Assembly (NCBI GenBank): GCA_902767775.1
Contig: CACXIP010000006.1
Span: forward strand, 62,001 to 126,000
Source: an uncultured Prevotellaceae bacterium
GTDB taxonomy: Bacteria; Bacteroidota; Bacteroidia; Bacteroidales; Bacteroidaceae
Direction of reading: 5' to 3'
Length of the DNA stretch: 64,000 nt
The notes under the pieces were generated by a model. That model saw nothing but the letters and a program-made list of their open reading frames with translations, made no database searches and was not told where the DNA came from. Positions within the stretch are counted from its first letter, which is position 1. Each line of letters begins with the position of its first letter. Both the position numbers and the translations under genes were made by a program. This document shows positions 17,785 to 26,810 of the stretch, piece by piece.

Positions 17785-18313
17785 GGTCTTCTTTGATGGT
17801 GACAGGGATGCCGCTCACCATGAGTATCACGGTGTCGGCATGGGATGCCACATATTGGTTCATCCATCCTTGCAGGTCGGTAAATCTGCGCTGGAGGGCA
17901 TTGGAACTTACGCCGCCGCTGCCTATCTCGTTGGTGACAAAGATGAACGTGGCGTTTTGGGCGACAAGTTTGTCAAACTCTGTTTTGACATCGTCAAGCA
18001 CTTGTCCGATGTCGGGCAGTTCATCTCCCTTGCAGGCACCAAACAAGAAGTTGGTACACCACAAGGTGACGCAGTCCACCAGCACCACACGGCCAGTCAG
18101 GTCATGTCGGCTGAGATGCCGCTCCTCCTCGATGTTGGTCCACTGCGGTCCGCGGCGTGCCTGATGACGGGCCACCCGTTCGGCAAACTCATCGTCACAC
18201 ACCCTGGCGGTGGCGATATAGACAGGTCGGTCGCTCAGGCGGAGCGCCAACAGTTCAGCGTAGCTGCTCTTGCCCGACCGCTGTCCCCCCGTAATCATGA
18301 TAATCTTGCTCAT
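17771..18313 (-). CDS. cobU: Adenosylcobinamide kinase / guanylyltransferase
   Basis: The 180-residue bifunctional enzyme phosphorylates adenosylcobinamide and then transfers GMP to it, giving adenosylcobinamide-GDP for CobS. The P-loop GGQRSGKS is at residues 9-16. DRPVYIATARVCDDEFAERV and the HQARRG motif, site of the guanylylated His, follow, and VTNEIGSGGVSS is also typical. ATG 18313 is chosen because it puts the P-loop at the usual distance from the N-terminus; longer in-frame starts run into the intergenic region. It is the first gene of the cob operon. I looked for a cobalamin riboswitch upstream and did not find one. Confidence 0.94.
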   Translation of the reverse strand: MSKIIMITGGQRSGKSSYAELLALRLSDRPVYIATARVCDDEFAERVARHQARRGPQWTNIEEERHLSRHDLTGRVVLVDCVTLWCTNFLFGACKGDELPDIGQVLDDVKTEFDKLVAQNATFIFVTNEIGSGGVSSNALQRRFTDLQGWMNQYVASHADTVILMVSGIPVTIKEDHEKI

Positions 18314-18318
18314 CGGGT

Positions 18319-18326
18319 CAAAATTA
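18319..18326 (-). promoter_or_regulatory. Possible -7 box of the cob operon, very close to the start codon
   Basis: The minus strand reads TAATTTTG only 5 bases before the cobU ATG. If used, the mRNA would have almost no leader. No TTTG box is seen at the expected distance, so confidence is low. Confidence 0.35.
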
Positions 18327-18418
18327 CACATTTCGGCGGAATTACAGCCATCTTTTTGAAAGATTAACGCAAATCGAAGGCAATATGAGTGTTGAGGCAC
18401 AGAAATCAAATAGATATT

Positions 18419-18450
18419 TTTGCAAGTTTCAAATTTTTTTTATTATTTTG
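18419..18450 (+). promoter_or_regulatory. Promoter of the OmpA-family porin gene
   Basis: TTTG at 18419-18422, 20 bases, then TTATTTTG at 18443-18450 (one mismatch to TAnnTTTG). It lies 49 bases before the ATG. Confidence 0.55.
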
Positions 18451-18499
18451 CAGTCGTGAATATAATAGGCACTTATCTTAACATCTAATTTTTTGAAAT

Positions 18500-19582
18500 A
18501 TGAAAAAGTTTGCTGTATTGTTGGCTGCTGCCGTCATGGCTGTTTCGGCTAATGCCCAGACCGTTCAGGAAAGCAAGGCTTCGGACAACATCTATGTGGG
18601 TATCAATGGCGGTTATGCCGTCAAGACTACCGGCACACGATGGATGCATAATCTCAATCCCAACCTTGGAGTGAGGGTAGGACGGTGGTTTACACCAGTT
18701 TTCGGACTGGCTGTTGACGGTACGGCCTATTTCTCCAATAAACCTTACATTTCAACGGGGACAGTGGTAAGGGCTACCAATGTGTCGCTCTTGGGAAATG
18801 TCAATTTCACCAACCTCTTCGGTGGCTATCCCGGTGAACCTCGTTTCTTTGAGGTCGCTGGATTCTATGGCGTTGGATGGGGGCATCTCTTCACCAACGA
18901 CGAACAATTGTATCAACCAACCAACCAGACAACCTCGAAGGCTGGTATCGATTTCGCTTTCAATTTTGGAAGTGAGAAAGAGTGGCAGTTCGTCATCGAA
19001 CCTTCATTCACTTGGGTGTTGCTTGGAAGCAACACGCAACCTGGCGTACAACCTGCCTACAAACTCTCTTTCAGCGACCAAGGGCCTCGCTATAATGTCA
19101 ACAACTCCGCGTTCCAAGTCAATGTCGGATTAGTTTACAAACTTGGCAACAGCAACGGAACACATAACTTCCGCCTGGCAGGTGCCCCGGACGACAGAGA
19201 GGTGAAGCGTCTCAACGGCATCATCAATGACCTGAGGGCGCAGTTGGCTCAGCAGCCCAGAGAGGTGGTGAGGGAAGTGCAGGTGCCCGGACAAGTGGTG
19301 CGTGCAGAGAACCTCGTGCTCGTCACCTTCGCACAGGGCAAGTCACTGCTCACACAGGATGCCATGGCTGCCCTCAATGCCGTGAAACCTGGCTCACACG
19401 TGCAGATTATCGGTACTGCCTCGCCAGAGGGTGGCGCTGACCTCAATCTGCGACTGTCGCAGGCTCGTGCTGATGCGGTGGCTGCTTATCTCCGCGACCG
19501 TGGTGTGATTATCGACCAGGCAGAAGGACATGGTGTGCAGGGGAATACCTCCAACCGTCTGGCTATCGTTTACGTGAAATAG
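18500..19582 (+). CDS. OmpA-family outer-membrane protein
   Basis: The 360-residue protein has a signal peptide ([20 protein letters not shown]), an N-terminal region of about 200 residues with alternating hydrophobic strands and aromatic turns typical of an eight-stranded barrel, a linker with possible coiled-coil ([20 protein letters not shown]) and a C-terminal OmpA-like peptidoglycan-binding domain ([35 protein letters not shown], then NRLAIVYVK). Such proteins tether the outer membrane to the cell wall. The gene has its own promoter, and lptB begins 2 bases after its stop codon. A second member of the same family is encoded at 41987-43135. Confidence 0.9.
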   Translation: MKKFAVLLAAAVMAVSANAQTVQESKASDNIYVGINGGYAVKTTGTRWMHNLNPNLGVRVGRWFTPVFGLAVDGTAYFSNKPYISTGTVVRATNVSLLGNVNFTNLFGGYPGEPRFFEVAGFYGVGWGHLFTNDEQLYQPTNQTTSKAGIDFAFNFGSEKEWQFVIEPSFTWVLLGSNTQPGVQPAYKLSFSDQGPRYNVNNSAFQVNVGLVYKLGNSNGTHNFRLAGAPDDREVKRLNGIINDLRAQLAQQPREVVREVQVPGQVVRAENLVLVTFAQGKSLLTQDAMAALNAVKPGSHVQIIGTASPEGGADLNLRLSQARADAVAAYLRDRGVIIDQAEGHGVQGNTSNRLAIVYVK

Positions 19583-19584
19583 TC

Positions 19585-20394
19585 ATGGAGGAACAGACAA
19601 CACCCATTGAGGGTGGAATGGTGCTTCGTACCGAGGGCTTGGTGAAGCGCTATGGCAAACGAACGGTGGTCAACGATGTCTCAATAGAAGTGAGACAAGG
19701 TGAGATAGTGGGTTTGCTCGGTCCTAATGGAGCGGGCAAAACCACTTCGTTTTACATGACGACAGGTTTGATTGTCCCCAACGCCGGACACATTTTCCTC
19801 AATGAGGAGGACATCACCAGTTATCCCGTCTACAGAAGGGCAAGGGCTGGCATCGGCTATCTGCCTCAGGAACCAAGTGTGTTCAGGAAGATGAGTGTGG
19901 AGGACAATATCCTTTCGGTGCTTGAGATGACAAAACTGCCGCGCCGACAGCAGTTGGAGAAACTGGAAAACCTCATCAGTGAGTTCCGACTCGGAAAGGT
20001 GCGCCGCAACAAGGGCGACCAGCTGTCGGGTGGAGAGCGGCGACGCACCGAAATCGCACGGTGTCTCGCCATTGACCCGAAATTCATCATGCTTGACGAA
20101 CCTTTCGCCGGCGTCGACCCTATCGCGGTGGAGGATATCCAACATATTGTGTGGAGACTCAAATACCGCAATATCGGTATCCTCATCACTGACCACAATG
20201 TGCAGGAGACGCTGACAATTACCGACAGGGCATACCTGTTGTTTGAGGGACGCATCCTCTTCAAGGGCAACCCGGAGGAGTTGGCTGCCAACAAAATCGT
20301 GCGTGAGAAATACCTGAGCAACAGCTTCGTCTTGCGCAAAAAAGATTTCCAGACTCTTGACGAGGAGCGTCGCGCCCGCGAAGCCATTGACTGA
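19585..20394 (+). CDS. lptB: LPS export ABC transporter ATP-binding protein
   Basis: The 269-residue cytoplasmic ATPase powers extraction of lipopolysaccharide from the inner membrane by LptFG. Motifs: Walker [11 protein letters not shown]-loop [23 protein letters not shown] signature [15 protein letters not shown], Walker [21 protein letters not shown] and switch His in [12 protein letters not shown]. All are typical of LptB. An N-terminal addition of about 14 residues and a C-terminal tail after the standard end ([17 protein letters not shown]) make it longer than the E. coli protein. It starts 2 bases after the OmpA-family stop, implying co-expression with that abundant porin. Confidence 0.93.
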   Translation: MEEQTTPIEGGMVLRTEGLVKRYGKRTVVNDVSIEVRQGEIVGLLGPNGAGKTTSFYMTTGLIVPNAGHIFLNEEDITSYPVYRRARAGIGYLPQEPSVFRKMSVEDNILSVLEMTKLPRRQQLEKLENLISEFRLGKVRRNKGDQLSGGERRRTEIARCLAIDPKFIMLDEPFAGVDPIAVEDIQHIVWRLKYRNIGILITDHNVQETLTITDRAYLLFEGRILFKGNPEELAANKIVREKYLSNSFVLRKKDFQTLDEERRAREAID

Positions 20395-20419
20395 TGGCAG
20401 GATTGTCCGACCAGTCCGA

Positions 20420-21757
20420 TTACACTATAGGCAATGAGATGCCGTTGATTTTCTGATAGACATCGAGGGCATAGACATCGGTCATCCCACTGATATAGTC
20501 GATGACAGCCATGAGGCGTGTCTCCAGGTCGGGGGCGGTGATGTCGTATTGGTTGCTCACACGATTGATGAGTTGCTGCGAGTAATAGCGGTCGGGTGCC
20601 ACCACCGCCTGCGTCATCTGCTCCATGAGGGTCTCGATGATTTTGTATCCAGAGAGTTCCACGTCGAGGACGGGTTTGCTGTTGTATATCCTCGCCTTCG
20701 ACACTTCTGTGCAGCGGCGGTAGGCCTCACGGGTGGAGGTGCTGATATGGTCAATCAGGCTGCCGGTGAACTCTCCGGCAAGGATGGCTTCCTCGTTGTC
20801 GACGAATGCCTTGGCACATTCATGCTCCAACAGTCCGATGACCGAGGAGCGCATATACACCACCTTCTCATTGACGTCGTCTATCCCCTCATCGATGATG
20901 CGCTGACGCATTCTGCGCTGCACGTCCTCGTCAAAAAATCCCAGCAACAGATGCTCCGTCTCCTCATAGGAGAGGATTTTCAGTTTGTGGGCATCCTCGA
21001 TGTCCATAATCTCATAGCAGATATCGTCGGCTGCCTCGACAAGGTAGACCAGTGGATGACGGGCAAAACGTATGCCGTTGTCGTTTCGCTCTATTTCACG
21101 GATACCCAGGTCATTGGCTATCTTCAGATAGATGTCCTGCTCGCTGTGGAAGAAACCGAACTTGCCTTTCTTCCCTGCCATGGATGAGGAGTGGGGGTAT
21201 TTCACAATGGAGGCCAATGTGGAATAGGTAAGCACGAACCCTCCGTCACGCCTGCCCTTGAAACGGTGGACAAGCAGGCGGAAAGCGTTGGCATTGCCCT
21301 CGAAATGGGTGATGTCGCTCCATAAAGCCTCACTTACCTTGGAGCATAGGCTCTGACCGGCTCCCTCTGTGAAAAAGGAACGGATGGCACGCTCTCCAGA
21401 ATGGCCGAATGGTGGGTTTCCCATGTCGTGGGCAAGGCACGCTGCCGACACAATGGTGCCGATTTCCTCAAACAACGTACCGGCGAGCGACGGATAACGT
21501 GCCGTCAGCTGCCGGGAAACATCGTTGCCGAGCGACATGCCCACACACGATACCTCAAGGCTGTGGGTCAGTCGGTTATGCACGAAGATGCTGCCCGGAA
21601 GGGGAAATACCTGAGTCTTGTTCTGCAGACGGCGGAAAGGTGCCGAGAACAACAGACGGTCGCTGTCACGTTTGAACTCTGAGCGGTCGTCATGGCGCGC
21701 CATGTGCCGGCCTTCCTGACCCAGGCGCTTGTTGGAGATGAGTTGAAGCCAGTTCAT
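20420..21757 (-). CDS. dgt: dGTP triphosphohydrolase (HD domain)
   Basis: The 445-residue enzyme hydrolyses dGTP (or dNTPs generally) to the nucleoside and triphosphate, helping to control dNTP pools. Visible motifs: DRLLFSAPFRRLQNKTQV, the metal-binding HNRLTHSLEVS, the HD pair in ACLAHDMGNPPFGHSGERAI and VEAADDICYEIMDIEDAHKL. ATG 21757 (MNWLQLISNKRLG) is chosen because the alternative TTG at 21766 lies inside the -7 promoter box. It is convergent with lptB (25-base gap, no clear terminator) and divergent from dut, the other nucleotide-pool gene. Confidence 0.93.
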   Translation of the reverse strand: MNWLQLISNKRLGQEGRHMARHDDRSEFKRDSDRLLFSAPFRRLQNKTQVFPLPGSIFVHNRLTHSLEVSCVGMSLGNDVSRQLTARYPSLAGTLFEEIGTIVSAACLAHDMGNPPFGHSGERAIRSFFTEGAGQSLCSKVSEALWSDITHFEGNANAFRLLVHRFKGRRDGGFVLTYSTLASIVKYPHSSSMAGKKGKFGFFHSEQDIYLKIANDLGIREIERNDNGIRFARHPLVYLVEAADDICYEIMDIEDAHKLKILSYEETEHLLLGFFDEDVQRRMRQRIIDEGIDDVNEKVVYMRSSVIGLLEHECAKAFVDNEEAILAGEFTGSLIDHISTSTREAYRRCTEVSKARIYNSKPVLDVELSGYKIIETLMEQMTQAVVAPDRYYSQQLINRVSNQYDITAPDLETRLMAVIDYISGMTDVYALDVYQKINGISLPIV

Positions 21758-21763
21758 TTCGTG

Positions 21764-21771
21764 CAAAAGTA
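21764..21771 (-). promoter_or_regulatory. -7 promoter box of dgt, close to the start codon
   Basis: The minus strand reads TACTTTTG, 6 bases upstream of the ATG at 21757. The transcript would be nearly leaderless. A longer TTG-started protein would overlap this box. Confidence 0.5.
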
Positions 21772-21835
21772 AACTAAAATTGTCTAAAATCCGTCTTTTT
21801 ATGGCGGAAAATGGCAGAATGTGGATAGAATTCTT

Positions 21836-21843
21836 TATTTTTG
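21836..21843 (+). promoter_or_regulatory. -7 promoter box of the dut operon
   Basis: TATTTTTG, 24 bases before the dut ATG. No clear upstream TTTG box. With the dgt box it forms a compact divergent promoter pair within 110 bases. Confidence 0.5.
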
Positions 21844-21867
21844 CATCTCATTTCAGACAAATAAGAT

Positions 21868-22305
21868 ATGATTTCCATAAAAGTTGTCAACAAAGGGCGT
21901 CATGCCTTGCCAAAGTATGCCACGGCTCTCAGTGCGGGGATGGATCTGCGCGCCAATATTGATGAGCCGGTGACGCTGCGGCCCATGGAGCGCAGGCTGA
22001 TTCCAACAGGACTGTTCATCGCACTCCCTCCGGGATATGAGGCACAGGTGAGACCAAGGAGCGGACTGGCACTCAAGCATGGAATAACAGTGCTCAACAC
22101 ACCTGGGACCATCGATGCTGACTATCGTGGCGAGGTGGGTGTGCTGTTGGTCAACCTCTCCGACAAAGATTTCGTGGTGGCCGACGGCGAGCGTATCGCC
22201 CAGATGGTTGTGGCACGCCATGAACAGGGGGAGTGGATAGAGACAGAAACACTCGACGAGACAGAAAGGGGAACTGGAGGATACGGACATACGGGAGTGA
22301 AATGA
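21868..22305 (+). CDS. dut: Deoxyuridine 5'-triphosphate nucleotidohydrolase (dUTPase)
   Basis: The 145-residue trimeric enzyme converts dUTP to dUMP and diphosphate, keeping uracil out of DNA and feeding thymidylate synthesis. All five conserved motifs are present: [35 protein letters not shown] with the catalytic Asp, GERIAQMVV, and the C-terminal lid [10 protein letters not shown]. The length is standard. The stop codon overlaps the next ATG (ATGA at 22302-22305), so the TPR protein gene is translationally coupled to it. Confidence 0.97.
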   Translation: MISIKVVNKGRHALPKYATALSAGMDLRANIDEPVTLRPMERRLIPTGLFIALPPGYEAQVRPRSGLALKHGITVLNTPGTIDADYRGEVGVLLVNLSDKDFVVADGERIAQMVVARHEQGEWIETETLDETERGTGGYGHTGVK

Positions 22306-24104
22306 ACATGCGCAATAGAGCATTCCAAAGCGGATGGACCCTCAGGGTGATGCTGTTGCTGGTGGCAGTGTCGGCAACGCTTATTGTCGTGGCGAAGAAA
22401 AAGCCGCGGGCAAAGTCCGTGCAGCCTGTTATCACCACCACGCTCAGCGAGAACGATGCCAAGAGATTCAGATACTTCTACCTTGAGGCTGTCAGGCAGC
22501 AGCATAAAGACAACTATGCCGCATCATTTGACTTGCTGAGACATTGCCTTGACATCAACCCCTCTGCACCAGAGGCCTATTTCGCTCTTTCCTCATATTA
22601 TTCTGAGATGCACGACGACTCCACCATGCTTGCATGCATGGAGAAGGCGGCACAGCTCAGTCCGGAAAACGTGACCTATCTTGAGAGACTTGGACAAGTC
22701 CTGATCAAGACTCATGATTACAGCAAGGCGACAGAGGTGTATGAGCAACTCGCCGCCACCAGTCCTGCAAGGACAGACGTGCTGGGTATCCTGCTCCAAC
22801 TTTATCAGCATGCCGACAACTATGACAAGGTGATAGCCACACTCGACAGGATAGAGACGATGGAAGGAAGCAGCGAAGACCTGACGCTGTCCAAAATGCA
22901 GGTCTATGCCATGCAGGGTGATAAGAAAAAGGAAATCAAGGAACTGCGCAACCTGGCAAGGCAGCATCCCAATGACTACAAGTATCGCGTGATGATTGGC
23001 AACTGGCTCTTGCAGAATGGAAAAGAGAAAGAGGCTCTGTCGGAGTACAACAGCGTGTTGAAGAAGGAACCCGACAACATCATGGCGCAGATGTCGCTTT
23101 TGGACTATTACAAGGCACAGCACCAGGACTCGCTGGCTCGTGCACAGGCGGAGCAGCTTCTCCTTAGTCCCAATACAGAACAGGAAAGCAAAGTGCTCTT
23201 GCTCAGACAACTTATCAGCGACAATGAGGAACAGGGAGGAGACAGCACAGAGATATTGGGCATTTTCAGAAAAATCCTCAGGCAACCGCAGGAGAATGCT
23301 TCCATGGCCGAACTTTGCGCTGCCTATATGTCGCTCAAGAACATGCCGGAGGACTCGGTCAACGCTGTTTATGAGAAGGTTATCGATATCGAACCCGACA
23401 ATGTGGGAGCAAGACTCCAACTGTTGCAATCTGCATGGAAAAAAAGTGACTACGACAGGATTGTCGCCCTTTCCAAACCAGGTGTGGAGTATCATCCGGA
23501 CAATATCTGGTTTTATTATTTTCTTGGACTCGCCTATGCGCAGAAAGACGAGAGTGAACTTGAACTCAACATCCTGCGCAAAGGGGTGGAACAAGCCAAT
23601 GAGGAGAGCAGCAAGGACATCGTATCCGATTTCTATGCTATGATAGGTGACCTGCTCCATGAAAAAGGACAGTATGAGGAAGCCTATGCTGCTTATGACA
23701 GTTGTCTGCAGTGGAAACCAGACAACATTGGTTGCCTCAACAACTATGCCTATTTCCTCAGTGAGGAAGGACGGGAACTCCCCAAGGCTGAGCAGATGAG
23801 CTACCGCACCGTGAAGTCGGAACCAGGCAACGCCACCTACCTCGACACCTATGCCTGGATACTCTTCAAACAACAGCGCTTCGAGGAGGCGCGCATCTAC
23901 ATCGACCAGGCAGTGGCAGCAGACTCCGCCCAAAGTGCCGTCATCATAGAACATGCGGGCGATATCTACATGATGTCGGGCGATACAGCCAAGGCCTTGG
24001 AATATTGGCAGAAGGCACTTGAACTGGATGAGGAGGAGAACGCCCTACTGCAAAGAAAAATCAAGCTGAAGAAATATATAGAAGAAGAAACAAAAACAAA
24101 ATAG
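22302..24104 (+). CDS. Tetratricopeptide-repeat protein, exported or membrane-anchored
   Basis: The 600-residue protein starts with a hydrophobic segment (about residues 13-31, [18 protein letters not shown]) and then consists of TPR helices to the end. Examples are [40 protein letters not shown] and the last repeats near 540-590. The start at 22302 overlaps dut and gives the expected signal anchor; a longer in-frame reading would lie inside dut. Its neighbours are a DUF4292 lipoprotein and an EnvC-like cell-wall hydrolase activator, so it probably helps to assemble an envelope complex. No enzymatic domain is visible, and the precise role is unknown. Confidence 0.88.
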   Translation: MNMRNRAFQSGWTLRVMLLLVAVSATLIVVAKKKPRAKSVQPVITTTLSENDAKRFRYFYLEAVRQQHKDNYAASFDLLRHCLDINPSAPEAYFALSSYYSEMHDDSTMLACMEKAAQLSPENVTYLERLGQVLIKTHDYSKATEVYEQLAATSPARTDVLGILLQLYQHADNYDKVIATLDRIETMEGSSEDLTLSKMQVYAMQGDKKKEIKELRNLARQHPNDYKYRVMIGNWLLQNGKEKEALSEYNSVLKKEPDNIMAQMSLLDYYKAQHQDSLARAQAEQLLLSPNTEQESKVLLLRQLISDNEEQGGDSTEILGIFRKILRQPQENASMAELCAAYMSLKNMPEDSVNAVYEKVIDIEPDNVGARLQLLQSAWKKSDYDRIVALSKPGVEYHPDNIWFYYFLGLAYAQKDESELELNILRKGVEQANEESSKDIVSDFYAMIGDLLHEKGQYEEAYAAYDSCLQWKPDNIGCLNNYAYFLSEEGRELPKAEQMSYRTVKSEPGNATYLDTYAWILFKQQRFEEARIYIDQAVAADSAQSAVIIEHAGDIYMMSGDTAKALEYWQKALELDEEENALLQRKIKLKKYIEEETKTK

Positions 24105-24109
24105 AATTT

Positions 24110-25000
24110 ATGATGCATTACAATCATTCAAAAATAATCATCTTGGTGCTCGCTTTGGTCATGTCAGCTTGCGCAAGCAAGAAGAATGTGGTCAAAGACC
24201 CAGGCAAAGAAGGACCTACTGTCGTCACTTCCACAGCCACACCCGGTAAGAATTCGACAACAAGGGTGGACAAGGTGGCCATCCTGAAAAACGTTGCCAA
24301 CAGTCTGCCAACAACAGCCAACCTCGTATCTTCCATCGATTTCAACATCAAGACGGGAAAGAAAGACATCTCAGTAGATGGGAAAATCAGCATGCGACGT
24401 GACCAGGTCATCAGGATACAACTCTCACCAATGGGATTGGTGGAGGTGGGCAGAATGGAGTTTACACGCGACTCCGTGCTCATCATGGACCGAATCCACA
24501 AGCAATATCTCAAAAGCAGCTATGACCAGGTGAGCTTCCTTCGCGACAACGGCATCGACTTCAATGCATTGCAGGCCTTGTTCTGGAACCAGCTTTTCTT
24601 GCCGGGAGGGAAAGATGTGGTCAAAGCGGCAGACGAATTCGAAATCAATGGCAGCAAAATCTCTGTTGCGGCTGGCAAGATGAAATACGAATGGACTGCT
24701 GACAGCAGCATTGAACATCTCGTAAGCGCTTTGGCGACTTATAGCAGCACCAAACATGGTACTTCGAAACTTGATTGGAGCTATGGCAACTTCAAAAGTT
24801 TTGCCGGCAAATCATTTCCTACCCGACATGCCGTGGGCATCACAGCCGGAACATCGGCTGGAAGCAGCAAAAACATCAATGTGGTCATTACCATGAAGAA
24901 TCTGAAAACTGACAGCGGATGGGACGCCACAACCAAGGTGCCCGCGAAATACAAACCCGTGGAACTCAAAGATGTCATCAACCAAATACTGAAAATATAA
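24110..25000 (+). CDS. DUF4292 lipoprotein (LolA/LolB-like fold suspected)
   Basis: The 296-residue protein has a lipoprotein signal (MMHYNHSKIIILVLALVMSA then Cys21) and a beta-rich body. It includes SSIDFNIKTGKKDISVDGKI, IRIQLSPMGLVEVGRMEFT and VLIMDRIHKQYLKSSYDQVS, all typical of the Bacteroidota DUF4292 family. The half-barrel pattern and lipid anchor resemble LolB, the outer-membrane lipoprotein receptor, but that is structural inference, not shown activity. It sits 5 bases after the TPR gene, and its stop overlaps the ATG of the EnvC-like gene by one base, so the three proteins are likely made together. Confidence 0.87.
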   Translation: MMHYNHSKIIILVLALVMSACASKKNVVKDPGKEGPTVVTSTATPGKNSTTRVDKVAILKNVANSLPTTANLVSSIDFNIKTGKKDISVDGKISMRRDQVIRIQLSPMGLVEVGRMEFTRDSVLIMDRIHKQYLKSSYDQVSFLRDNGIDFNALQALFWNQLFLPGGKDVVKAADEFEINGSKISVAAGKMKYEWTADSSIEHLVSALATYSSTKHGTSKLDWSYGNFKSFAGKSFPTRHAVGITAGTSAGSSKNINVVITMKNLKTDSGWDATTKVPAKYKPVELKDVINQILKI

Positions 25001-26802
25001 TGAAAAAGTTCATTCTCTTGATATTAACCGCCATGATGCTGATGCCCATGTCGGCCCAAACACGCCGAAAAGGACAGCAGACCAGACGACATACCACCAC
25101 ACGAACCTATACGCGACGGGCAACAACAAAAAGCACCACCCAGCAGAAGGCGACCAAAAATACAAAATCCACCAAAGCTGCAAAGGGTGGCAAGCCAAAC
25201 TATACCACAAAAGAAATCAGGGGATTGCAGAACCAGAGACAGCAGATAGAGCAGGACATACGCAACCAGCAAAACCGTCTCAGGGAAAACAAGGAGAATG
25301 TGGCGAACAGACTCAACACGCTGATGGTGCTCAACAGCGAGATAGAAGCCAAACAAAAGGATATCGAGGGCTTTGAGAATGATATCCGTACGCTTGATGG
25401 CAACATCGGTATCCTCAATTCCCAAATGGCAACCCTGAAGAAACAGCTAAGTGACCGTCAGGACAAATATGTCAAGTCGGTGAGGTATATGCAGAGCCAC
25501 AACAGCATTCAGGAGAAACTGATGTTCATCTTCAGTGCCAACAGTCTGACTCAAGCATATCGCCGGCTCCGCTTCATGCAGGAATATGCTGACTACCAAA
25601 GGGCTCAGGGCGAGCAAATCAAGGTCAAGCAGTCGGAGATTGAAACAAAGAACAAGCAGTTGCAGGCTGCACGCCAGCAAAAAAACCAACTGCTCAGCAA
25701 AGGAAAGGCTGCCAGGGCTGACTTGCAGGACAAGCACACGGAGCAGCAGAAAGTGGTAAGCGAACTGCAGAATGAGCAGAAGACCATACAGGTGATTATC
25801 TCTGAGCAAGAGCGAAAGAATGCGCAGATCAATGCCGAAATCGACCGCCTCGTGGCTGTTGAGGTGGAGAAAGCGCGCGTGCGTGCGGAGGCTGAGGCAA
25901 AACGCAAGGCAGAGGCTGCCGCTGCGAAGAAAAGAGCAGAGGAACTGGCCCGCAAGAAGGCTGCCGCAGAGAAAGCCAAACGTGAGGAGGAAAAGCGCAT
26001 TGCTGCCGCAAAAGCTGAAGAGGCACGCCTGAAGGCGGCTGCCGAGAAGGCGGCCCGTGAGCATGAACGAAGAGTGGCTGCGGAGAAAGCCGCTGCCGAG
26101 GCACGTGCCAAAGCAGCCGCTGCCGAGGCGAAAGCCCGTCAGGAAAATGAGGCAAAGGCCCGTCAGGAGGCTGAGGCGAAGGCCCGTGCTGCTGCCGAGG
26201 AGGCCCGTGCTGCCGAGGAAGCTGCACGAAGGAGTGCTGCAGAGAAAGAGAAGGCGGAGCAGGCTGCCCGTGAGGCGGAGTCGGCTCGTCTGGCTGCGGA
26301 GCGCAAGGCTGTGGCAGATGCCGCACGGCGTGAGAAGGAGGTCGAGGAAGATGCCAAAGAGGCTTCAAAGGTGGAGACCATGTCGGCAGTCGACCGTCAG
26401 ATCAGCGGCAGTTTCGAGAGCAACAAGGGAAGGCTTCCCGTTCCGGTCACAGGGCGTTATAAGATAGTGAGCCACTTTGGACAATATGATGTCGACGGAC
26501 TGAAAAACGTGAAACTCGACAACAAGGGAATCAATATCCAATGTGAGCCGGGAGCCAGTGCAAGAACCATTTTTGAGGGTGAGGTCAGTGCCGTTGTCAG
26601 CGTGGCAGGACAACTTGTGGTCATGGTGAGGCACGGTGACTTCATCTCTGTCTATTGCAACCTAAAGTCGGTGCATGTCAGAAAGGGACAGAAAGTGACT
26701 ACCCGCCAGGTGCTGGGTTCCATCGGACAGGACAATATCCTGCAGTTCCAACTCAGAAGGGAAAAGGCTAAACTCAACCCGGAGACCTGGCTCGGACGAT
26801 AG
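25000..26802 (+). CDS. EnvC-like murein hydrolase activator with degenerate LytM domain
   Basis: The 600-residue exported protein starts with a signal peptide (MKKFILLILTAMMLMPMSAQ). Coiled-coil follows from about 65 to 285, then an Ala/Glu/Lys/Arg-rich helix at about 285-465 like that of TolA, and a C-terminal M23/LytM fold from about 478. The catalytic positions are lost: the first zinc His region reads VSHFGQYD, but the matching HKGIDI is NKGINIQ, the VYxHL His is Asn (VYCNLKS) and LHFEIR is LQFQLRR. This is expected for EnvC/NlpD-type activators, which switch on amidases at division without cutting. ATG 25000 overlaps the preceding stop. A terminator for this operon lies inside the convergent M20 gene. 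Confidence 0.88.
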   Translation: MKKFILLILTAMMLMPMSAQTRRKGQQTRRHTTTRTYTRRATTKSTTQQKATKNTKSTKAAKGGKPNYTTKEIRGLQNQRQQIEQDIRNQQNRLRENKENVANRLNTLMVLNSEIEAKQKDIEGFENDIRTLDGNIGILNSQMATLKKQLSDRQDKYVKSVRYMQSHNSIQEKLMFIFSANSLTQAYRRLRFMQEYADYQRAQGEQIKVKQSEIETKNKQLQAARQQKNQLLSKGKAARADLQDKHTEQQKVVSELQNEQKTIQVIISEQERKNAQINAEIDRLVAVEVEKARVRAEAEAKRKAEAAAAKKRAEELARKKAAAEKAKREEEKRIAAAKAEEARLKAAAEKAAREHERRVAAEKAAAEARAKAAAAEAKARQENEAKARQEAEAKARAAAEEARAAEEAARRSAAEKEKAEQAAREAESARLAAERKAVADAARREKEVEEDAKEASKVETMSAVDRQISGSFESNKGRLPVPVTGRYKIVSHFGQYDVDGLKNVKLDNKGINIQCEPGASARTIFEGEVSAVVSVAGQLVVMVRHGDFISVYCNLKSVHVRKGQKVTTRQVLGSIGQDNILQFQLRREKAKLNPETWLGR

Positions 26803-26810
26803 CAGTCAGG

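Noticed and set aside
18314-18499. Cobalamin riboswitch upstream of cobU
   Set aside because: No B12-box-like sequence or suitable stem pattern was found by eye; only a promoter box is visible.
21758-21766. TTG start for dgt at 21766
   Set aside because: The codon lies in the -7 box; ATG 21757 is nine bases downstream and matches the usual N-terminus.
22593-23954. Long minus-strand open frame opposite the TPR protein gene
   Set aside because: It is antisense to a gene with clear TPR repeats and has no recognisable domain.
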